From Burkholderiales bacterium (GTDB taxonomy: Bacteria; Pseudomonadota; Gammaproteobacteria; Burkholderiales; Burkholderiaceae_B): a stretch of 8,976 nucleotides of DNA. Location: contig SXZD01000003.1 of assembly GCA_005788065.1 (NCBI GenBank), positions 1 to 8,976 on the forward strand, given 5' to 3'. The number at the start of each line of letters is the position of its first letter. Position 1 is the first letter of the stretch. The notes beneath the pieces were generated by a model. The model searched no databases. It was not told the DNA's origin and saw only the letters and a list, made by a program, of their open reading frames with translations. The position numbers and the translations under genes were made by a program. Shown here piece after piece: positions 1-5,803 of the stretch.

Positions 1-248
1 ACGCCAAAATGCGGGCAGCGGGGCTCCACACGGGCGCAGGACGATTTGAGGATCTCAACCGTGCGGGCTTTTTCGTAACTGGGTTTGGATTTGAGGATCT
101 CGGCCCTGACCCGCTCGCCGGGCAAAGCACCTGCGACAAACACGACCTTGCCGTCGCGCCGGGCGATGCCCTGTGCGTCCAGATCCACAGACTCGATCTG
201 CAGTTCAACCACGTTTTCCGGTTTGACCGGTACCATGTGCAATGCCAT
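1..248 (-). CDS. rlmD: 23S rRNA (uracil-5-)-methyltransferase RlmD, N-terminal part only
   Basis: This is the first 82 codons of a minus-strand gene that runs off the left edge of the window. Residues about 11-70 look like a TRAM RNA-binding domain (VELQIESVDLDAQGIAR, then GALPGERV). Residues 78-83 (CPHFGV) match the start of the CPHFGxCGGC cysteine cluster that holds the iron-sulfur centre in RlmD/RumA. The family uses S-adenosylmethionine to make m5U in 23S rRNA (U1939 in E. coli). I chose the ATG at 248, six bases after the nlpD stop, because a GAAGTGA purine stretch precedes it; an in-frame ATG at 236 is a weaker alternative. The spacing suggests co-transcription with nlpD. The methyltransferase domain is outside the window, so the call rests on the TRAM domain and cysteine motif. 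The related RlmC/TrmA group is less likely. Confidence 0.85.
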   Translation of the reverse strand, partial: MALHMVPVKPENVVELQIESVDLDAQGIARRDGKVVFVAGALPGERVRAEILKSKPSYEKARTVEILKSSCARVEPRCPHFG

Positions 249-254
249 GAGCGA

Positions 255-1259
255 TCACTTCAACGGAAGATATTTGACCGGATCAACCGGCTTGCCGCCC
301 TTGCGGATTTCGAAATGCAGCTTCACGCGCTCTGCATCGGTATTGCCGGCCTCCGCGATCTGCTGACCCCGTTTGACCGCCTCGCCCTCCTTCACCAGCA
401 ACTTGCGGTTATGGGCATAGGCCGTCAGGTAACCCGGCTGATGCTTGACGATGATGAGGTTGCCGTAACCGCGCAATGCGCTACCGGCATAAACAACCTG
501 ACCGTCCAGCGCTGCGGAAACAGCGTCCCCTGCCTTCAGGGCAATGTCGATACCCTTGTTGCGGGTCTCCGAGAATCCTTCGATGATGGTGCCGTTGGCA
601 GGCCATGTCCATGGCAATGAAGCGCCGTCTGCCCGCTCGGTATTGGCTTTATCGCTGCCTTTGTCGACAGACTTGTCTGCGGGTTTCTCGGCAGACTTGT
701 CAGTTGCTTTCTCGACGCCAGGAACAGCCGGCTTTGCAGGTGGCGCAACAGGGACACCACCGACCACAGCGGCTGCGGGTGTCAGACCCGAATCAGCGGT
801 TTTGCGGGGGACCGGATCGGCAACGGCACGCACCTCCACCGGTGCGGTAATCGGCTTGACCTCGGAGACGGCATTGCTCTCGATGCCAGGCGACACAATG
901 CGCAACTGCTGCCCCACCAGGATGCGGTTGGGATTGTCCAGATTGTTCCATGCGGCCAGTTCGCGCCAGTCGTTGCCGGTATCCAGACCGATGCCGATCA
1001 GGGTGTCGCCTTTCTTGACGATGTAATACCCGGGTGGCGCAACTTGGGGTGACTCCCGGGAGGCCTGAGCGGACATCTGGGCCCGCGGCGAGTCTTCCAG
1101 TATGGTGGTGGGCTGACGTTCGATGATGGGTGCTTTGCGCAGCGGTGTTGAGCATCCGGGCAGCATGACCAAAGTGGCCATCAAAGCGAGCAGCGCCGAC
1201 ATACTGCCGGTGCGGGGACTGACACCCGAAAACAGACGGGAAAAATATTGCTGATTCAT
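255..1259 (-). CDS. nlpD: NlpD-type lipoprotein with LysM and degenerate LytM (M23) domains
   Basis: A 334-residue lipoprotein. It has a positively charged start, a hydrophobic stretch at about 20-35 and a lipobox ending LPGC, so Cys36 is the predicted lipidated residue. Residues about 78-123 form a LysM peptidoglycan-binding domain (YYIVKKGDTL through VGQQLRIV). Residues 125-213 are a low-complexity Pro/Ala/Lys/Asp linker with repeated DKS/EKP/DKG units (187-204). Residues about 217-334 are a LytM/M23 domain. Two active-site positions are lost: the HxGxD histidine is Asn (NKGID, 234-238) and the first histidine of HLHFE is Lys (KLHFE). This matches E. coli NlpD, which is not an enzyme but activates the septal amidase AmiC. 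By analogy this protein should act in the periplasm in daughter-cell separation. The ATG lies 38 bp after the pcm stop with GGAG about 11 bases upstream. Regulation probably follows the surE-pcm operon. Confidence 0.92.
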   Translation of the reverse strand: MNQQYFSRLFSGVSPRTGSMSALLALMATLVMLPGCSTPLRKAPIIERQPTTILEDSPRAQMSAQASRESPQVAPPGYYIVKKGDTLIGIGLDTGNDWRELAAWNNLDNPNRILVGQQLRIVSPGIESNAVSEVKPITAPVEVRAVADPVPRKTADSGLTPAAAVVGGVPVAPPAKPAVPGVEKATDKSAEKPADKSVDKGSDKANTERADGASLPWTWPANGTIIEGFSETRNKGIDIALKAGDAVSAALDGQVVYAGSALRGYGNLIIVKHQPGYLTAYAHNRKLLVKEGEAVKRGQQIAEAGNTDAERVKLHFEIRKGGKPVDPVKYLPLK

Positions 1260-1297
1260 GAAAACAGAAACTCCGGAAAACGGCAGATGCGCGCGCC

Positions 1298-2191
1298 TTA
1301 TGATCGGGCGACGGTGCCCTGCAACAACGGTACAAAATTCACAATATCCATGCGCTCGGTCGTCCAGCGCGTGGGAGTTCGGTCCACCACCGCCAAAACC
1401 TGCCGACGCCCCTCTACCAATGGCAACACCATGCGCCCCCCCACGGCCATCTGCTCCATGAGCGCCTTGGGAATCTCGGTCCCCGCAGCGGCCACAATGA
1501 TGGCATCGAAAGGCCCCTTGTCCGGCAGGCCTGCAAAACCGTCACCATAGACCAACTGCACCGCTTTGGAATCCGCACGGGTCAAGTTGCCCTTGGCTTT
1601 GTCAAACAGAGCCTCTAGACGCTCAATTGAATACACCTGCCCATACAATCTGGCCAGCACAGCGGCCTGATAGCCACAACCTGCTCCCACCTCCAGCACG
1701 CAACCCGTTCGCCCTGCAGACATCTCGGAACCGCCTGCGCCGGCAGAGCCATTGACAGCGGGCCGGTTGAGCAGCAAAGACAACATGCGTGCCACGGTGA
1801 CCGGGCTTGAAATGGTCTGCCGATGCCCGATCGGCAAAGCGGCGTCTTCATAAGCGCGGGAGGCAAAAGCCTCATCGACAAACAGGTGCCGGGGCACTGA
1901 CTGCATGGCGGCCAAGACGCGTTCATCGGTGCCGCCGGCCGCACGCAGACGTTCAATCATGCGCTGCAGTGCCCGCTCCGATGTCAGCCCCAATCCTGTT
2001 GACTGCGTCGGCGTGGCATCTTTTTGACGCACCCGTTGGGGCATGAGCGGGGGCGCAGGCCGACGCGCTGCAACGATCCGTTCCACACCCGGCGTGCTGG
2101 TGCCTGCCTTGGCCCCACCCGAGGGTGTCGCCGTGCGGGACACGCCGACAGGCTTGACGCCAGTACCGGTGGGCAACTGCGGTTTTTTCAT
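1298..2191 (-). CDS. pcm: Protein-L-isoaspartate O-methyltransferase
   Basis: Cytoplasmic repair enzyme that methylates L-isoaspartyl residues in aged proteins using S-adenosylmethionine. Family motifs (numbered from the ATG at 2191): TISSPVTVARM at 126-136, the SAM-binding loop VLEVGAGCGYQ at 165-175, and YSIER at 187-191; further on come DAIIVAAAG and GGRMVLPLVEG. The ATG at 2191 shares the sequence ATGA with the surE stop, which implies translational coupling. A GTG five codons upstream (2206) is also in frame, but the ATG fits the operon layout better. The 297-residue product is longer than the roughly 210 residues of E. coli Pcm. About 70 extra residues of basic, Pro/Thr/Ala-rich sequence precede the catalytic domain, and a Gly/Ser-rich insertion (about 143-162) sits just before the SAM loop. 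Long N-terminal extensions are, as I recall, common in betaproteobacterial Pcm. Pairing with surE and nlpD is conserved across many proteobacteria. Confidence 0.95.
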   Translation of the reverse strand: MKKPQLPTGTGVKPVGVSRTATPSGGAKAGTSTPGVERIVAARRPAPPLMPQRVRQKDATPTQSTGLGLTSERALQRMIERLRAAGGTDERVLAAMQSVPRHLFVDEAFASRAYEDAALPIGHRQTISSPVTVARMLSLLLNRPAVNGSAGAGGSEMSAGRTGCVLEVGAGCGYQAAVLARLYGQVYSIERLEALFDKAKGNLTRADSKAVQLVYGDGFAGLPDKGPFDAIIVAAAGTEIPKALMEQMAVGGRMVLPLVEGRRQVLAVVDRTPTRWTTERMDIVNFVPLLQGTVARS

Positions 2192-2970
2192 GCGCGGGAA
2201 AGCCACTGCCGCAGATCGTCGGCGCGCTCGGTGTGGGTCAGGTCGATCTGCAAGGCCGTTATCGACACGTAGCCTTCAGCGACCGCATGAAAATCGGTAC
2301 CCTCGCCGGCATCCTTGGCTTTGCCGGCCGGACCTATCCAGTAAACGGTTTCGCCATGCGGGGTATGAGTGGGAATGACCGGCTCTGCATGATGCCGCTT
2401 GCCCAGACGCGTTACCTTGACGCCGCGTAAATCTGCCAGCGGCAGGGGTGGAATGTTGACGTTGAGCAGCACATGGGGCTGAGGCAGCGGAGACTGCAGG
2501 AAATGGTCGACCAGTTCAGCCGCCTTGACTGCGGCGGCGGCCAGATTTTCGTGCCCCTTGCCCGCCAGCGAAAATGCAATGGCAGGTACACCCAGCAAAA
2601 AACCCTCCATGGCGGCGGCCACGGTGCCTGAATAAATAGTGTCGTCGCCCATGTTGGCACCGTTGTTGATGCCGGAGAGCACCAGATCGGGCTTTTCCGG
2701 CAGCAGGCCGGTGATGGCCACGTGCACGCAATCAGTGGGCGTACCATTGACATACAGCGAACCGCTGGCAGCCTTGCGCACATGCAAGGGGCGGTCCAGC
2801 GTGAGCGAGTTGGATGCGCCGGAACGATCCTGCTCGGGCGCGACCACCTGAATGCTGATGCGCGAACCCAGCCGCGCTTTCAATGCGTCCTGCAGGGCGA
2901 TGATGCCCGGTGCACTGTAACCGTCGTCGTTGCTGATGAGGATGCGGATGGGGGGTGTGTTGCTGCTCAT
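2188..2970 (-). CDS. surE: 5'/3'-nucleotidase SurE
   Basis: Stationary-phase survival nucleotidase that removes phosphate from nucleoside monophosphates in a divalent-metal-dependent reaction. From the ATG at 2970 the product is 260 residues, close to the 253 of E. coli SurE. The N-terminus has the metal-binding ILISNDDGY signature (Asp15, Asp16). The QDRSGASNSLTL segment carries the third ligand (Ser50), and SGINNGANMGDDTIYSG (99-115) supplies the conserved Asn and active-site loop. Translation could begin at an in-frame codon at 3000, but the ATG at 2970 overlaps the yaaA stop in the sequence ATGA and places the family start correctly. The gene ends in another ATGA overlap with pcm, so yaaA-surE-pcm look translationally coupled. 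No residue expected for activity appears to be missing. Confidence 0.96.
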   Translation of the reverse strand: MSSNTPPIRILISNDDGYSAPGIIALQDALKARLGSRISIQVVAPEQDRSGASNSLTLDRPLHVRKAASGSLYVNGTPTDCVHVAITGLLPEKPDLVLSGINNGANMGDDTIYSGTVAAAMEGFLLGVPAIAFSLAGKGHENLAAAAVKAAELVDHFLQSPLPQPHVLLNVNIPPLPLADLRGVKVTRLGKRHHAEPVIPTHTPHGETVYWIGPAGKAKDAGEGTDFHAVAEGYVSITALQIDLTHTERADDLRQWLSRA

Positions 2971-3749
2971 GCGGGTACTCCGTCTCTGCGAAACACCCAA
3001 GTGGTGTCAGTGGATGCTGCCGGCACAAAGGCATAGCCTTCGCGGTTGAATGCCTTGAGGTCGTCTGCATTGCTGATGCGATTGTCGATGGCATGTCGCG
3101 CCATCAGCCCGCGGGCGCGCTTGGCATAAAAACTGATGATCTTGTATTTGCCGGCCTTTAAATCCTCAAACACCGGTGTGATGACAGGCACCTTGAGCTG
3201 TTTGGTGTCGACGGCCTTGAAGTACTCTTCGGATGCCAGATTGACCAGCACTGAACCGCGCTTGTCCAGCAGGGTGTTCAATTCGGGGGCGATAACCCCC
3301 TTCCAGAAAGCATACAGGTCTTTGCCCCGGGCATTGGGCAGGCGGGTACCCATCTCCAGCCGGTAAGGCTGCATCAGGTCAAGCGGTCGCAGGATGCCAT
3401 ACAGGCCGGAGAGGATGCGAAGATGTTTTTGCGCATAGTCCAATCCCGGGGTATCGAGCGTGCCGGCATCCAGCCCTTCGTAAACGTCGCCATTGAAAGC
3501 CAGCAAAGCCTGACGGGCGTTGGTTGTGGTGAACGTGTCGGAAAACGATTCATAGCGCGCCACATTGAGCTGCGCCAACGCATCGGAGATGTCCATCAAG
3601 CCACTCACCTGGGCCGGCGTGTATGCACGCAGGATGTCCACTAGCTCGCGCGCTGCCGGTACGTGGTCCGGCAGCGTATGCCGGGATACCGCCAGTTCAG
3701 ATTCGTAATCCAGCGACTTGGCTGGAGAGAGCACTATTAAAATAGACAC
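2967..3749 (-). CDS. yaaA: Peroxide stress protein YaaA (DUF328/UPF0246)
   Basis: Member of the YaaA family, which in E. coli is induced by OxyR and limits intracellular unincorporated iron during hydrogen peroxide stress; the biochemical activity is tied to DNA binding and is not fully settled. Visible family motifs are the N-terminal LIVLSPAKSLDYE, FNGDVYEGLDA at about 85-95, LSGLYGILRPLDLMQPYRLE in the middle, and VNLASEEYF. The 260-residue length matches the family (258 in E. coli). I chose the GTG at 3749 because GAAGG (complement of 3756-3760) ends six bases upstream; a TTG at 3755 is also in frame but would overlap that ribosome-binding site. It is the first gene of the minus-strand block and overlaps surE by four bases. 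I see no convincing OxyR or sigma-70 site upstream by eye. Confidence 0.92.
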   Translation of the reverse strand: MSILIVLSPAKSLDYESELAVSRHTLPDHVPAARELVDILRAYTPAQVSGLMDISDALAQLNVARYESFSDTFTTTNARQALLAFNGDVYEGLDAGTLDTPGLDYAQKHLRILSGLYGILRPLDLMQPYRLEMGTRLPNARGKDLYAFWKGVIAPELNTLLDKRGSVLVNLASEEYFKAVDTKQLKVPVITPVFEDLKAGKYKIISFYAKRARGLMARHAIDNRISNADDLKAFNREGYAFVPAASTDTTWVFRRDGVPA

Positions 3750-3978
3750 CGTCAACCTTCAACAATCTTGTGACAACTTTCTGTTGTGCAGCGCACTGCA
3801 GACGCCCCCGTCATTATGCAAGAAGCGCGCAAACCATATTCTACCCTTGCGCGGCGCCCTCTTTTGCCCGACCTCATTGATGCCATGGAACAGTCAGGGA
3901 TCAAGCCCCTGAACTGACACCGTGAAACCAGGGCACGCCTGCTGCAATGACCCTGCACGACGGGCGTGCATTCATCAT

Positions 3979-4008
3979 TTTACTGTAGATAATAACAGCC
4001 TGTATCGA
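3979..4008 (+). promoter_or_regulatory. Candidate sigma-70 promoter for the lexA operon
   Basis: TTTACT at 3979-3984 could be a -35 element, with a poor -10 TATCGA at 4003-4008 after an 18-bp spacer. A better-looking -10, GATAAT at 3988-3993, lies inside the first LexA box but has only a weak -35 around 3965-3970. In either case LexA bound at the two boxes would cover the polymerase site. The transcription start cannot be decided from sequence alone. Confidence 0.35.
3983..3998 (+). promoter_or_regulatory. LexA operator (SOS box) 1
   Basis: The sequence CTGTAGATAATAACAG is a CTG-N10-CAG palindrome of 16 bp with an AT-rich centre. With flanks (3981-4000) it starts TACTGT and has ACAG in the second half-site, close to the E. 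coli SOS box consensus. It lies about 125 bp upstream of the lexA start. LexA autoregulation through such boxes is established in proteobacteria; binding here is inferred. Confidence 0.88.
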
Positions 4009-4015
4009 TGCACAG
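4000..4015 (+). promoter_or_regulatory. LexA operator (SOS box) 2
   Basis: The sequence CTGTATCGATGCACAG is a second CTG-N10-CAG site, starting one base after box 1 ends (17 bp start to start). The first half-site (CTGTAT) matches the consensus well; the centre is more GC-rich than in box 1, so it may be the weaker site. Paired operators are also found in front of E. coli lexA, where they give tight autoregulation. The close spacing could allow two LexA dimers to bind side by side. Confidence 0.8.
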
Positions 4016-4023
4016 CATGCAGG

Positions 4024-4037
4024 GTGCATACATGCAC
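4024..4037. repeat. Short inverted repeat in lexA leader
   Basis: GTGCAT and ATGCAC form a 6-bp dyad around a 2-bp centre. The ATGCAC half also occurs inside SOS box 2 (4008-4013) and a related CATGCAG lies between them, making the stretch 4008-4037 rich in TGCA words. It does not fit the LexA consensus. It could be a binding site for another regulator or chance; function unknown. Confidence 0.45.
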
Positions 4038-4045
4038 ACAATGTC

Positions 4046-4073
4046 GTGAACAGCATGAAGTGAACAACATGAA
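4046..4073 (+). repeat. Tandem 14-bp direct repeat in lexA leader
   Basis: Two adjacent 14-bp units, GTGAACAGCATGAA and GTGAACAACATGAA, differ at one base. They lie between the SOS boxes and the lexA ribosome-binding site, in what should be the 5' untranslated leader. Each unit contains ATGAA; the out-of-frame ATGs are not followed by a plausible gene. The repeat may reflect slippage or a regulatory site. Confidence 0.7.
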
Positions 4074-4122
4074 GTGCCCGCATGAATCACTGCGTGTCGC
4101 ATTTCTTACCCCCGGAGTCTGA

Positions 4123-4866
4123 ATGAAAGATCTCACCCCCCGTCAGCAGGAAGTGCTCGAACTCATCCGTCAGGCCATTGAAAACACGGGGCGTCCGCCC
4201 ACACGGGCAGAAATTGCACAACATCTGGGTTTTCGCTCGGCCAATGCGGCTGAAGATCACCTGCAGGCTCTGGCCCGCAAAGGCGCCATCGTGCTGGACG
4301 CCAGCACATCGCGCGGCATCCGTCTGACTGGCGCATTCCTGAATACTGAAGGGGTGGACAGCCCCCGCAAGGCGGGGGGGCGCGCCAGCTCGGGTTCAGC
4401 CACCTCCAAAGTGGCGCAAATGGCACATGCCATGGGCCAATCCGCCGGTCAGTTCATACAGACCCTGGGCAGCAGTCTGCTGGAGCTGCCATTGGTCGGC
4501 CGGGTGGCTGCAGGCAGCCCCATCCTGGCGCAGGAACACATCGAAGCCAGCTTTCCGGTCGATGCAGCCCTGTTCACCGAAAAGCCCGACTATCTGCTGA
4601 TAGTGCGTGTCCAGTCCATGCGCGACATCGGCTTCCTCGTCGGCGACCTGCTGGCAGTCAAGCGCGCGTCCCAGGCGCGCAACGGTCAAATCGTGGTGGC
4701 GCGTGTCAACGACGACGTAACCGTCAAACGCTATGCCAGCCAGAAAGGCAGTATTCACCTGTTGCCGGAAAACACCGATTTCCAACCGATTGTGGTCACG
4801 GCCGAAGACAACTTTGCCATTGAAGGCTTGGCTGTCGGACTGGTGCGGACCGGGCAACTGGGGTGA
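4123..4866 (+). CDS. lexA: LexA repressor, autocleaving SOS regulator
   Basis: Transcriptional repressor of the SOS regulon that cleaves itself when stimulated by RecA filaments. Residues 1-70 are the winged helix-turn-helix domain (LTPRQQEVLELI, RAEIAQHLGFRSANAAEDHL, SRGIRL). Residues about 123-247 are the S24 peptidase-like domain with the Ala130-Gly131 cleavage bond (VGRVAAGSP), Ser165 (QSMRDIG) and Lys202 (VTVKRY) as the serine-lysine dyad. The 247-residue length exceeds the 202 of E. coli LexA because the hinge (about 71-121) is expanded and Gly/Ser/Ala-rich. The residue two before the catalytic serine is Val163 where most LexAs have Gly. GGAG at 4114-4117, five bases before the ATG, fixes the start. 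The gene is first in the plus-strand cassette, is probably autoregulated through the two upstream SOS boxes, and ends four bases before imuA. Confidence 0.96.
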   Translation: MKDLTPRQQEVLELIRQAIENTGRPPTRAEIAQHLGFRSANAAEDHLQALARKGAIVLDASTSRGIRLTGAFLNTEGVDSPRKAGGRASSGSATSKVAQMAHAMGQSAGQFIQTLGSSLLELPLVGRVAAGSPILAQEHIEASFPVDAALFTEKPDYLLIVRVQSMRDIGFLVGDLLAVKRASQARNGQIVVARVNDDVTVKRYASQKGSIHLLPENTDFQPIVVTAEDNFAIEGLAVGLVRTGQLG

Positions 4867-4870
4867 CTCC

Positions 4871-5803
4871 GTGCAAAAAGATGGTGTCCGGGAGTCCACG
4901 GTGGCACACGCTCAAGCCGGTGCGACTGCATGTGCTGATGTCCAGGCCGCGACAGGCCTTGAAACAACAGGCCTTCAAGCGACAGGGCTTGAAGCGACAG
5001 GTCTTGAAGCCCTGCTGCGCCAACGACCGGAGCTGTGGAAAGCCAGCCAGCTGGGGCGCAGTGTGGCCCCATCGGTGCGCAGTGGCTTTCCTGAGCTGGA
5101 CAATGAACTGCCCGGCAACGGCTGGCCACGCAGCACCCTCATCGAACTGCTGATGAACCGCCCCGGGGTGGGCGAATTGCGTTTTCTCATGCCCATCATC
5201 CAGAAAATGGCATGGGAGAAAAAGACCATCCTGTTGCTGTGTCCGCCGCATGAGCCATTCGCACCGGCATTCCAGCAGTACGGCGTAGCACCGGAGGCCT
5301 TGCTGGTTGTGCAGGCTCGGCACCCGGCAGACCGGCTCTGGGCTGTGGAACAGACCATGAAAAGCGACAGCTTCGGCATGTGCATCGCCTGGCTGCCAGA
5401 CGACATCACACCTGCCCGTACAGACCAGTTGCGACGCCTGCAGATGGCTGCCGCACAGTCCGGGGGCTTGAGCTTTGTGCTCCGGGGGGCCAAGTCCCAG
5501 CACACTCCCTCACCGGCCCCCTTGCGCCTGTTTCTCAGTGCGGCCAGTCCGCAACACGTGCGGGTTGAACTGCTCAAACGACGAGGGCCGGTGCTGGAAA
5601 AACCTCTGATTGTGCAATTGCCCCAGCCACGAGCGTGGCTGCCAGAAAGTTACCGAGACGCCCTATCCAACCCACCCCACACTGAACACAAGGCAAACCG
5701 TGAAGCAGCAATGGATCGCTTTGTATTTCCGGCTGTCAGCACAGCCAAACCGCACGGCGGCGACGGGGCGGGAGGACGCACCTACAGCGGACTACACAAC
5801 TGA
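4871..5803 (+). CDS. imuA: Translesion synthesis accessory protein ImuA (SulA/RecA-like)
   Basis: ImuA is the RecA/SulA-related member of the ImuA-ImuB-DnaE2 mutasome used in SOS mutagenesis. The core spans about 71-250, starting with SGFPELDNELPGNGWP, then STLIELLMNRPGVGELRFL and ILLLCPPHEPFAPAF, and ending with VRVELLKRRGP. The Walker A position reads NRPGVGELR, without the Lys-Thr/Ser of RecA, as I recall for betaproteobacterial ImuA. The GTG at 4871 follows the lexA stop by four bases, with GGGGTGA just upstream (310 residues). A second in-frame GTG at 4901 also has a good ribosome-binding site (GGGAG, six bases upstream) and would give 300 residues. Residues 27-46 are four tandem TGLE-type units. 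The C-terminal tail (about 277-310) overlaps imuB out of frame. Expected to be SOS-induced with lexA. Family calling is firm; the start is not. Confidence 0.9.
   Translation: MQKDGVRESTVAHAQAGATACADVQAATGLETTGLQATGLEATGLEALLRQRPELWKASQLGRSVAPSVRSGFPELDNELPGNGWPRSTLIELLMNRPGVGELRFLMPIIQKMAWEKKTILLLCPPHEPFAPAFQQYGVAPEALLVVQARHPADRLWAVEQTMKSDSFGMCIAWLPDDITPARTDQLRRLQMAAAQSGGLSFVLRGAKSQHTPSPAPLRLFLSAASPQHVRVELLKRRGPVLEKPLIVQLPQPRAWLPESYRDALSNPPHTEHKANREAAMDRFVFPAVSTAKPHGGDGAGGRTYSGLHN
4949..5008 (+). repeat. Four tandem 15-bp repeats within imuA
   Basis: Four in-frame 15-bp units start at 4949, 4964, 4979 and 4994, with the pattern gcgacaggNcttgaa and a few substitutions, mostly in unit 2. They encode ATGLE, TTGLQ, ATGLE and ATGLE (ImuA residues 27-46). 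The units sit in the variable N-terminal region before the conserved core, so changes in copy number would keep the frame. Confidence 0.95.

Larger units (their letters stand above)
3750..4122. other. Divergent intergenic region between yaaA and lexA
   Basis: About 370 bp without a supported gene. The half next to yaaA (3750-3960) should hold the promoter of the yaaA-surE-pcm-nlpD-rlmD block, but I cannot identify convincing -35/-10 elements by eye. The half next to lexA (3961-4122) holds two LexA operators, a TGCA-rich dyad, a tandem 14-bp repeat and the lexA ribosome-binding site. I found no tRNA, riboswitch or rho-independent terminator. Confidence 0.85.

Noticed and set aside
43..101. A 14-bp direct repeat, GATTTGAGGATCTC, at 43-56 and 88-101.
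   Set aside because: Both copies lie inside rlmD 45 bp apart and encode EILKS twice in the TRAM region. Probably a chance or mild duplication within coding sequence; no mobile or regulatory context.
9..620. A 203-codon plus-strand open frame at the left edge.
   Set aside because: It is antisense to the well-supported rlmD start and the C-terminal LytM domain of nlpD and shows no protein motif of its own.
255..1259. NlpD considered as an active M23 endopeptidase.
   Set aside because: The HxGxD histidine is Asn and the first histidine of HLHFE is Lys, as in non-catalytic NlpD proteins. An activator role is more likely.
3773..3787. A 5-bp inverted repeat (ACAAC and GTTGT) just upstream of yaaA, considered as a hairpin or terminator.
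   Set aside because: The stem is short, has no T-run on either strand and no GC-rich core. Too weak to call a terminator or riboswitch.
3922..4122. A 66-codon plus-strand frame with CxxC-like cysteine pairs that ends immediately before the lexA start.
   Set aside because: It spans both LexA boxes, the dyad and the tandem repeat, and its cysteines arise largely from TGC/TGT words of the operator region. No clear ribosome-binding site or family resemblance; it would need a promoter upstream of the SOS boxes.
4733..4870. A much earlier imuA start at 4733, inside lexA.
   Set aside because: The region is the well-conserved C-terminus of lexA in another frame, and the upstream extension has no ImuA resemblance. 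GTG codons at 4871 or 4901 with good ribosome-binding sites are better.
4949..5008. The repeats considered as a CRISPR array.
   Set aside because: The 15-bp units are directly adjacent without spacers, stay in frame, and lie inside imuA. They are coding tandem repeats.
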